In this document: positions 26,101 to 38,100 of the stretch, piece after piece
Numbering within the stretch: the first letter of the stretch is position 1
How the letters are laid out: each line of letters opens with the position of its first letter
Assembly (NCBI GenBank): GCA_964019695.1
Contig: OZ026515.1
Coordinates: 134,598,549 to 134,662,548 of the forward strand
Direction of reading: 5' to 3'
DNA: 64,000 nt
Source: Loripinus fragilis
Taxonomy: Eukaryota > Mollusca > Bivalvia > Lucinida > Lucinidae
Position numbers and translations under genes: made by a program
The notes under the pieces: generated by a model
Seen by the model: the letters and a program-made list of their open reading frames with translations, nothing else
The model's database searches: none
Told to the model about the DNA's origin: nothing

Positions 26101-29100
26101 GTTATCTCATCACTGTCTTTGTTACTTGCTATCTCATCACTGCCTTTGTTATATGTTATCTAATCACTGCCTTTGTTATTTGTTATCTCATCACTGCCTT
26201 TGTTATTTGCTATCTCATCACTGCCTTTGTTATTTGCTATCTCATCACTGCCTTTGTTATAGGTTATTTCATCACTGCCTGTGTTATATATATATATATA
26301 TATATATATCTCATCACTGCCTTTGTTATATGTTATCTCATAACTGCCTTTGTTATATGTTATCTCATCACTGCCTTTGTTATATGTTATCTCATCACTG
26401 CCTTTGTTATTTGTTATCTCATCACTGCCTTTGTAATTTGCTATCTCATCACTGCCTTTGTTATATGTTATCTCATCACTGCCATTGTTATATGTTATCT
26501 CATCACTGCCTTTGTTATTTGTTATCTTATCACTGCCTTTGTTATATGTTATCTCATCACTGCCTCTGTTATTTGTTATCTCATCACTGCCTTTGATATT
26601 TGCTATCTCGTCACTGCCTTTGCTATCTCATCACTGCCTTTGTTATATGTTATCTCATCACTGCCTTAATTATTTGTTTTATCATCACTGACTTTGTTAT
26701 TTGTTATCTCATCACTGCCTTTGTTATATGTTATCTCACACCTGCCTTTGTTACGTTATCTCATGACTGCCTTTGTAATTTGCTATCTCATCACTGCCTT
26801 TGCTATCTCATCACTGCCTTTGTTATTTGTTATCTCATCACTGCCTTTGTTATTTGTTATCTCATCACTGCCTTTGTTATTTGTTATCTCATCACTGCCT
26901 TTGTTATATGTTATCTCATGACTGCCTTTGTTATATGTTATCTCATCACTGCCTTTGTTATGTGTAATCTCATCACTGCCTTTGTTATATGTTATCTCAC
27001 CACTGCCTTTGTTATGTTATCTCATGACTGCCTTTGTAATTTGCTATCTCATCACTGCCTTTGCTATCTCATCACTGCCTTTGTTATTTGTTATCTCATT
27101 ACTGCCTTTGTTATTTTCTGTTTCATCACTGCCTTTGCTATCTCATCACTGCCTTTATTATGTTATCTCATCACTGCCTTTGTTATCTGTTAATTCTTCA
27201 CTGACTTTGTTATTTGTTATCTCATCACTGCCTTTGTTATATGTTATCTCATCACTGCCTTTGTTATATGTTATCTCATCACTGCCTTTGTTATTTGTTA
27301 TCTCATCACTGCCTTTGTAATTTGCTATCTCCTCACTGCCTTTGTTATGTTATCTCATCACTGCCTCTGTTATTTGTTATCTCACCACTGCCTTTGTTAT
27401 TTGCTATCTCATCACTGCCTTTGCTATTTCATCACTGCCTTTATTATGTTATCTCATCACTGCCTTTGTTATTTGTTATCTCATCACTGCCTTTGTTATA
27501 TGTTATCTCATCACTGCCTTTGTTATATGTTATCTCATCACTGCCTTTGTTATGTGTTATCTCATCACTGCCTTTGTTATATGTTATCTCACCACTGCCT
27601 TTGTTATGTTATCTCATGACTGCCTTTGTAATTTGCTATCTCATCACTGCCTTTGCTATCTCATCACTGCCTTTGTTATTTGTTATCTCATTACTGCCTT
27701 TGTTATTTGTTATTTCATCACTGCCTTTGCTATCTCAACACTGCCTTTGTTATGTTATCTCATGACTGCCTTTGTAATTTGCTATCTCATAACTGCCTTT
27801 GCTATCTCATCACTGCCTTTGTTATTTGTTATCTCATTACTGCCTTTGTTATTTGCTAATTCATCACTGCCTTTGCTATCTCATCACTGCCTTTATTATG
27901 TTATCTCATCACTGCCTTTGTTATCTGTTAATTCTTCACTGACTTTGTTATTTGTTATCTCATCACTGCCTATGATATTTGCTATCTCATCACTGCCTTT
28001 GTTATTTGCTATTTCATCACTGCCTTTGTTATATGTTATCTCATCACTGCTTTTGATGTATGTTATCTCATCACTGCCTTTGTTATTTGTTATCTCTTTC
28101 ACTGCCTTTGTTATAGCTTATTTCAACACTGCCTTTGTTATATGTTATCTCATCACTGCCTTTGTTATATGTTATCTCATCACTGCCTTTGTTATATGTT
28201 ATCTCATCACTGCCTTTGTTATTTGCTATATCATAACTGCCTTTTTTATATGTTAACACATCACTGCCTTTGTTATATGATATCTCATCACTGCCTTTGT
28301 TATATGTTATCTCATCACTGCCTTTGTTATATGTTATCTCATTACGGCCTTTGTTATCTAATCACTGCCTTTTTTATTTGTTATCTCATCACTGCCTTTG
28401 TAATTTGCTATCTCATCACTGCCTTTGTTATATGTTATTTCATCATTGCCTTTATTATATGTTATCTCATCACTGCCTTGGTTATTTGTTATATCATCAC
28501 TGCCTTTGTTATATGTTATCTCATCACTGCCTTTGTTATTTGTTATCTCATTACTGCCTTTGTTATTTGCTATTTCATCACTGCCTTTGTTATATGTTAT
28601 CTCATCACTGCTTTTGATATATGTTATCTCATCACAGCCTCTGTTATTTGTTATCTCTTTCACTGCCTTTGTTATAGCTTATTTCAACACTGCCTTTGTT
28701 ATATGTTATCTCATCACTGCCTTTGTTATATGTTATCTCATCACTGCCTTTGTTATATGTTATCTCATCACTGCCTTTGTTATTTGCTATCTCATAACTG
28801 CCTTTGTTATATGTTATTTCATCATTGCCTTTATTATATGTTATCTCATCACTGCCTTGGTTATTTGTTATATCATCACTGCCTTTGTTATATGTTATCT
28901 CATCACAGCCTTTGTTATATGTTATCTCATCACTGCCTTTGTTATTTGTTATCTCATTACTGCCTTTGTTATTTGCTATCTCATCACTGCCTTTGTTATA
29001 TGTTATCTCATCACTGCCTTTGTTATATGTTATCTCATCACTGCCTTTGTTATTTGTTATCTCATCACTGACTTTGTAATTTGCTATCTCCTCACTGCCT

Positions 29101-32100
29101 TTGTTATATGTTATCTCATCACTGCCTCTGTTATTTGTTATCTCATCACTGCCTTTGTTATTTGCTATCTCGTCACTGCCTTTGCTATCTCATCACTGCC
29201 TTTATTATGTTATCTCATCACTGCCTCTGTTATTTAATATCTCATCACTGCCTTTGATATTTGCTATCTCGTCACTGCCTTTGCTATCTCATCACTGCCT
29301 TTATTATGTTATTTCATCATTGCCTTAATTATTTGTTATATCATCACTGACTTTGTTATTTGTTATCTCATCACTGCCTCTGTTATTTGCTATCTCATCA
29401 CTGCCTTTGTTTTTTGTTATCTCATCAATGCCTTTGTTATATGTTATCTTATCACTGCCTTTGTTATTTGTTATCTCATCACTGCCTTTGTTATTTGTTT
29501 TCTCATCACTGCCTTTGTTGTTTGCTATCTCATCACTGCCTTTGTTATATGTTATCTTATCACTGCCTTTGATATTTGTTATCTCATCACTGCCTTTGAT
29601 ATTTGTTATCTCATCACTGCCTTTGTTATATGTTATCTCATCACTGCCTTTGTTAGGTGTTATCTCATCACTGCCTTTGTTATATGTTATCTCATCACTG
29701 CCTTTGTTTTTTGTTATCTCATCACTGCCTTTGCTATCTCATCACTGCCTTTGCTATCTCATCACTGCCTTTGATATTTGCTATCTCATCACTGTCTTTG
29801 CTATCTCATCACTGCCTTTGTTATATGTTATCTCATCACTGCCTATGTTATTTGTTATCTCATCACTGCCTTTAATATTTGTTATCTCATCACTGCTTTT
29901 GTTATTTGCTCTCTCATCACTGCCTTTGTTATTTGTTATCTCATCACTGCCTTTGTTATTTGCTCTCTGAAAAGTATAATAATTTAAGTAGATACATGCA
30001 AAGTTTCAATAAGCTAGCTAGTCTCTGTAAAGCTGAGAAGACTGCTTGAGTCTTACTTGGTCACAGAACCTGAAGACAGGTTTTCTCATGAGGCAACACA
30101 TTGCTTTTCACCCTTAAAGCGCCACCTATAATATGCAGCAGACTACAATTTCAAATTATGCCGCTTTTTCAAAAAATAACCAATAAGTCATGATATTTCA
30201 TTAGAATCGTCTGCTGGCAGACAACTCTCATGTGATATCATGCCTAATTTTTGTCGAAAATTGGGAAAAAATGTAGCAAAATTTGTCGTCTGCTGCAGTC
30301 GTGATTGACGCTTTAAGGGTTAATTAACTTTTTTGATGACTGATATTCTGATTTCAGGACGTCCTTGCAGGCATTAAGAAGTTAAAAGAAAAAGGTTTGT
30401 TTAAAATATATTTATTATTTATTCAGTGTTTCATAATTACTTTATCATTATATATTTTAAATGCACCAATGTGATACCGGGCCGTGTAGCGCAGTCGGTA
30501 ATGTGTCTGGCTACAGATGCGTGTCTGACTGCAGATCCAGTGGTCGCGAGTTCGATCCCGGCCCGGTACCATACTTTTGTGGAGATTGATCATGAAATAA
30601 TTTCTACGGTCATTCTCCTCCCTTCCGCTGATTTATTCAAGAAGGGTTGTTGTCAGTTACAAGCGAAAGTATGTGCACAAATTACTGGTTAACCACTTGC
30701 TCAAGCCTGCCCAGGAAAAAGTGTGGTTAAGTAAACTGACCGTCCGGCAATGACCATAGCTGTTGACATGGGACGTAAAGCAACAAAAAAAAAACAAAAA
30801 AAAAACAATGTGATAACCGGGCCCGTTAGCGCAGTTGGTAATGCATCTGACTGCAGATCCAGGGGTCGCGAGTTTGATCCCAGCCCGGCCCCATACTTTT
30901 GTGGAGATTGATCATGAAATAATTTCTATGCCCATTCTCTTCCTTCTGCTGATTCAAGAAGGATTTTTTTACAGTTACAAGCGAAAGTATGTGCACAAAG
31001 TACCGATAAATCGCTTAGTTGAGCTTGCCCAGGAAAATGTGTGGTTAGTTGAACTGACCATCTTGACATGACCACAGCTGTTGACTGAGACATAAAGAAT
31101 CAAATCAAAAGCAAGGTTGATATTACATGTTCTTTGCAGGTAACCTATGGAAACAGTTTTGATTCAGATCTGGACCAAAACTGTTTGACACTCTGATGGT
31201 ATTCTTGAAAGATTTTGGGAATAAGTGAATTTTAAAAACATAATCTGCATACTACATAAAAGCGTGCATAATTTCCCACATGCTTACATGTGTGCTAGAA
31301 TCCAAGGGAAAGTTTGCTGTTTGGGGGGAGACAATCAGGCCTCTAGATAAAAGTGTAAATTCGAAAATTATTTTCTTATTTCTAAACCAAAACATATGTT
31401 GTGCTCCAAAGAACATCTCAATGAGACAGTTCTTTTGAGCACCCAAAACATGTTTTAACTGATGGATAAGAAAATAATGGCATTTTATGCCCAAAACATT
31501 TGCTTAAATTGACTTTGGACCATCAGACATTGTATTTTCTTCTCATGCAGTTCCAATACCTCAAAGTACTGACTCCAATGTATTTTCAGCTTCTCCCAAT
31601 GAACTCATAAAAGATATTCCAAGAAATGTACCTGCAGCAGACAAAGTCATTCCTACCTCTAGCAAGATACATTCCACCCCTACCCCCCACACACAGATTC
31701 CTGGTCCGTCCAACATTATAGGATCTAGTTGTATGGCTCGAAATTTACTGGAGGAAGAAAAGAAATACACTGTGGAACAGTTGGTAAGTTACGCAGACCT
31801 ATGATATACTCTCAGGCCCTGGTGCTCAGGTGTTTTAACCCTTTTCTCCATAGGCTATTTTTAGATCATGACATCATTTTCTATTTTTAGACAACATTGA
31901 AAAATTCAAGAAAAATTGAAGTTAAGTTTTGAATACTTTTGAAAATATTATGGAAATTGGAGCTCCATTTTGCATAATATTTTCAAAAACATGATATTTC
32001 AAAGTCGTAAAAGGCGTTATTATGGAGTAAAGGGCTATGATTCACTCTCATGCCCTGATGCTCAGGTGCCTTAACAAAGAAAGCCCCAAAACGGACAATC

Positions 32101-35100
32101 CTGACAAGCAGATGGCAAATTTTGTGATACATATCTTGATTTTTGGGGGAACCTGAAAGGGGTGGGAGGATCATTTATTGCTTGCAATTCCTCAGTTAAT
32201 TGTTACCCTAAATATTTTGTAATCTTAACTGCTAGACATACATGTCATAAACATTGATGATAAAACCCATATGATTATTAAATGAGATGTGTAGAATATA
32301 GTAATGAAATGGCTTACAATGTTTACCCTGATCACTAGTGATCAGGCTAAAAGAATCTGGACTGAATTTAGATGAATATTAGCTACTTCATTTGGTCCGT
32401 GATTGTTAACATTCAGTAATAAAAAGGACAAATCCTAAGCTTTCTCTGTCCCTGAGTCTGATGTCATCTTTGTTTACTGTTTTGTCAGACTAGCTCTCTA
32501 AATATGGGCCAGCACACAAGATTTTGATGTTATGGCATATACGTAAAAGCCTCCTTTAAAGGCGTATATTCCTGTCCCATAGAGATCATTAGCAATTTTA
32601 CTGATAAGGGACAATTTCAGTACCTCATTGGAATAAAGGGGCCCAAAGGGGGACTTACCTGTATAAAACAAAATTTCTTTCACTAAAGGTAAATATCAAT
32701 ATTGTAACAGAAAATACCTAAACCCTTTATGGGACAACTTTATTACCCCCTGGAAGGAGGTCATAATCATATCATAAAGATTTGCCTTTGATCTTCCTGG
32801 AGTTGCCCTCAGGCAGTGGTACCATTATTATTGACTCAGAATACCAATGCAATGTGTATCCAGTGGGGGCGCGAATTCTAATTTTTGGTCTGAGCATTCT
32901 TCTATTTTCATACTTTGTGTATACGAGAAATGAAGGCTCTGGTGAGACTGTGCAAATGTGCATGTTCCTCTGAACCTTTGCTGCTCGCCAATTTGATAAG
33001 TACCAAAATATTGTGTGCTGGCCGAGAGTAAACAATTGGTTTGGTATTTTACAGGCAGAAGATATCCAAAGTAAAGTAAAAGTTTTGTTGAAGGAAGGGC
33101 TGGGTAAAGTTCTTCAAACAGAAATGGAATTAGCTTACAATGATCTCTGGTAAGTTGGAAGTGTCCTTAGTGTGGTGATAAATTGTAAACTATATATGAA
33201 TGTCAGAATACTGGAGTAATTTGGAAGTGTCCTCAGTGTGGTGATAAATTGTAAACTATATATGAATGTCAGAATACTGGAGTAATTTGGAAGTGTCCTC
33301 AGTGTGGTGATAAATTGTAAACCATATATGAATGGCAGAATACTGGAGTCATTTGGAAGTGTTCTAAGTGTGGTGATAAATTGTAAACCATATATGAATG
33401 TCAGAATACTGGAGTAATTTGGAAGTGTCCTCAGTGTGGTGATAAATTGTAAACCATATATGAATGTCAGAATACTGGAGTAATTTGGAAGTGTCCTCAG
33501 TGTGGTGATAAATTGTAAACCATATATGAATGTCAGAATACTGGAGTCATTTGGAAGTGTCCTCAGTGTGGTGATAAATTGTAAACTATATATGAATGTC
33601 AGATACTGGAGTCATTTGGAAGTGTCCTCAGTGTGGTGATAAATTGTAAACCATATATGAATGTCAGAATACTGGAGTCATTTGGAAGTGTCCTCAGTGT
33701 GGTGATAAATTGGAAACTATATATGAATGTCAGATACTGGAGTCATTTGGAAGTGTCCTCAGTGTGGTGATAAATTGTAAACCATATATGAATGTCAGAA
33801 TACTGGAGTCATTTGGAAGTGTCCTCAGTGTGGTGATAAATTGGAAACTATATATGAATGTCAGATACTGGAGTCATTTGGAAGTGTCCTCAGTGTGGTG
33901 ATAAATTGGAAACTGTAAATTATGTAAGCTCATGATGTTTCAAATAGACTTGCCCAAATATAAAGATGGTCTAAGAGTTAATGCATTCATAAATCCAAAC
34001 ATATTGGGTTCATACAGTACATTTTAACAGTCAAATCAGTGACTTTATTGACAATTTTTGTTTGCTTATACAAATGGGGTATGTAATTATATGAAAAAAA
34101 ATATGTTAAAAAATTCAGCAGGAAACAAAAAATGCATGAAAAATTACAGAGCATGCAAGATTTAATCAGTGTGTGATTTCTAACACTAACTTACTGGAGA
34201 TAGATGTCAGACTTAAGCAATTCTGCTTCTGTCTAGTGGTGGGGGAAAGCCAGTGTGGCCGGGAAATACCTTGTTAAACCACCCCAACCTGGAAGATGAC
34301 ACCCAATCCATTGATACATACCACTGTTTCACTAATTAAGATTTTTGCTAGCGACGCTAGCGAGAATCGAACATGAGTGCAGAGCTAAACATGCTACCGA
34401 CTGAGTTATCTGGGCGCTCCTAAGTCTGTATATTTTAGAAAATGATATAGCTCTATAAAGATTTTCATTGCATATCAAATTTAAGCCAACATGGAGCTAA
34501 GTAAACTTATTATATTCTTAATCTGAAGTGTGTATTATTTATTAACTTGCTGGCTCCATTAAAATCCCACAGTACAGTTGGTTCATAGATAGATGAGAAT
34601 CATTGTAAACAAAAAATATAAACTCATCCAGGTAATGGGTATTTTATACAGGTATATCATACACTGCGTCTACCTGTATACATCCACAAACGCTTTGAGG
34701 CGTGACTGTAATGGTAAATCAATTGAATGAATCGAGGGGCATTACTTAGAGGTCGTGGTAGAAGTATAATGATATATATTTACCACTATTTATTTGTTTC
34801 CATGAATAATGGTATAGTCCTATTATTATGCATCTTTGAATAGACAGTATTTCTCTACATTACAGGAAAGAAATAGTCTACAGAAAACCACCGTGGACTT
34901 TAACAGATATTCTTGAGTCTTTAAGAAAGTAAGTATAGCAATAGATAAGAGGGAAAGTAAGTATAGCAATAGATAAGAGGGAAAGTAAGTATAGCAATAG
35001 ATAAGAGGGGTAGTTAAACTGCTATATTTAGTCTCTATATGGACCAGCAACACATGAGATTTTGATACATATCCATAGGTTTAGATAAAGAAAAATTTTG

Positions 35101-38100
35101 AGCATAAAATTGTAAATATTTTCTTACCCATAAGTTTAAATATATGTTTTGGGTACTCTAAAGAACCGTCTCATTGAGACGGTTCTTTTGAGTACCCACA
35201 ACATATGTTTTGGTTGAGAAATAAGAAAATTAATTTTCTTGTGGGCACTCTTTAACTAAATGTCTGCATATCTTATGTGCCCAAAGATAATCTTTAAACG
35301 CCCATGCTGACCAGCAGGTTTAGAGGTCTACATTTTGGTCTGAGTCATCATCTACATCCATAATTTGTGTATTTGAGTTGCAAAGGCTCAGACAAGTCTG
35401 TATGTTTGCACAGCTTCTCCTGAATCTATGTTGCTTGGCCCAAGTGATGAAGATTAATCCTTAGCCCATTAGCCCAGCAGTCACAACTTTTGTCGTCTGC
35501 TCTTCTCATCTGCTTATGTTCTTAGCCTATATTGCAAACAACATGGACCTAGAGCAGTCTGATCAGTGTTCATATTACTTGCTTATCTTGTCCCTTCCAC
35601 TGATTCATTCAAAAAAGGTTGTGGTCAGTTACAAGCGAATGTATGTGCACAAAGTACTGGTTAACTTCTTGTTCAAGCTTGCCCAGGAAAAAAGTGTGGT
35701 TAGGTGAACTGACCGTCCCGACATGACCATAGCTGTTGACTGGGATGTAAAGCAACAAACCAAACCAAAATATTGCTTGCTTCCATGAAAAAAATCAAGT
35801 CTTAAGTGCACATGAATAAATGCAACAGACATAAATTATGGTGTGGAAATCCAGTTGCAGCTTACCAATCTTTGCAGAAATGAGAGGATAATATGTTTAA
35901 ATTGTTTAATCCTATTGCTCTCAGACAGGCCAAAACTCTAAATTGATGCGAGTGCTATAGGGTTAAAATGCATATGATACTTCTAGTTTTATTTTGCTGT
36001 CACAATCATAGGAATGTTCAAAATATGAAACCTCTGCAAAATGCACAGTTTCATATGTTATATACATTTCTCACAGTTGTATACCTTTAAGACTTAAGCC
36101 ATGACTTGAGATTTTCAACAATGTTGTATGTGCGCCCAGCATTGGCTCAGACCAGCCTGCGCATATGCGCAGTAGTCTGATAAGAGCCTTTGCTAGTTGC
36201 TTGAATATTCTTTGACTGTTAAAGGCAGGGGAGTGGCTTTAATTTGAGATAATAAGTAGACGAAGCTTAACCACTGTCTGATTAAATTGGACCAATGGCT
36301 TGCTAAAGGCTGATAAACAGCATGGTGTCTGAGCTGATTAGACCTGTCAACTATAATCCTTGTATTTGCCAGAAGCTAATCAAATGAGAGATAAGCTCCT
36401 GTACATGTTCACAGCTGGAGTGCACCAAAGAAAGTACTAAAACTGAAGGTTATTCTGCCTCATATACCCCACTCCTGCCTTTAAGCTACTGCCTGAACTG
36501 CATTTGTAGTTTCTAAGCTTAAAAAGAGGCTGCATAGGCTCGTCTGTGTATACACTTATCGAAATGCCACATTCTTGGAAATCACATGTCACGGATCAAG
36601 TATGATGTTAAGTACTTACAATTGTTTGTCTATTTTTCTTCTAGGCACTGGATAGCTGTGTTTAACCTAGTCTACCAAAGAAGTGTACAAAATCATGTCA
36701 CTTACCTCATCAAAAATTTTATTCACACCAAAGGTAAGTTCATACCCGGACCCAGTATACCCAAACTGGTCACTGGCGGAACTACAAAATATGTTGTCAT
36801 GGATGTATTTTATCCCAATTTCAACCAACAAAGGTCATTAAAATTGATTCTGAATGATAACTGAGATTGTAAGAAGTTATTTCAGATATGAGAAGTTGAC
36901 ATATTACAAGCAACAGTAAATAAAATTGAAGTTTGATTATCATCTAAGATGGATTTCTGACAAGTTATGGCTAAAAGTACCGAATAGTGCTCAAATAGGT
37001 ACCTTAGTTTCTCGCTAACATCCTTAAAAACTAATAGAATTTTAATAGATATAACCATAGAGTCTTATGGCTTAAATCTTACTGACTGAACTATTGTTTT
37101 TTGAAAAAAAAATCTCAGTGAAATAATAGTGTTTTGCATTTAAGTTTCAGCATACACTGTTTTAGAAATGTCAGTCGCGACAACATATTCCCAATATTTA
37201 CATTTACCGGTATGTCAATAAACGGTCAGGGTAACTGGGTCTGAGGTTCATACAATTTTTACCTGCAATAAAGCCACCAAAGATTTAATCAATTGATGCT
37301 TAGATGCACGGCCTACTCTATCCTTGATATTGTTTTAACTGGAGCACAGTGGCTCAGTGGTAGAGTGCATGACTCGAGACCCATATTTTTCCATACTTCG
37401 TTGTAATCTGCTGACTTTATTCAAAATTAACTTTTACAAAAAATTCTTCCTGGAACACTGTAAATGTCAAACAGTTTGGGTCCTGATCTAGGTCCAAGCT
37501 ATGTACAAAAGTATTCAACAGATTAGGAAAGTTGTCACTAGTAGGGATAGACTTAAACACTTTGTCATACACAATAAAAGAGAGATTTCTAAAAATGGAC
37601 ATATCACTGCCGAGATATATTTTAAATAAATAAATAAATTTTTACAAAAGTGAGAGTTTCAAAATCGGACTTAAAAGTATTGCTTATAATACCCAAAAAA
37701 TCCCACTGCAGATTTGAACTTTGGCTCTTGAGTCCAAGCTGCTAGCCACTGTGCCACACCATGTATTTGAATGCCACTAGAAAAATAGTGAAGTGTCACT
37801 TATCTTATTCACCAGACAGAGTTTCTCTCTATTCCTGGCCTGTATAGGTCCAAAGATTAATTTTCCTAATTTCAATGTCAATGAATAATTTTATCTTTTG
37901 CTTATTTAACTTTGCTTTTCAATGGAATTGCCCATTGTTAATCCTGTGGTTGTATGCATTGGTGAATGGACTGACATCAATATTCCCCAGATTTGCTATG
38001 CACATTAGACCACTTTAATAGTTGTTTAACCAGTCTATTCTCTGATGCTCTAGTGTGAAAACATTCTGGATTATTCCTGAATGTGGGACTTTGAGGCATA

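Noticed and set aside
25651..29969. CRISPR-like regularly spaced repeats
   Set aside because: Units are contiguous with no unique spacers, and the DNA is eukaryotic.
25600..29987. Large ORFs resembling multi-pass membrane proteins
   Set aside because: They are translations of a 27-bp non-coding minisatellite open in all frames, inside a SWT1 intron.
30477..30560. Functional tRNA-Cys gene
   Set aside because: The cloverleaf-like head continues directly into a SINE body and tail with a target duplication, as in the other copies at 14841, 16056, 16474 and 62752.
33710..33901. 63-codon ORF with internal repeats
   Set aside because: It is the 66-bp intronic tandem array, open because the period is a multiple of three.
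36586..36864. 92-codon ORF as an independent gene
   Set aside because: Its central part is SWT1 exon 13; the ends are intron read-through.
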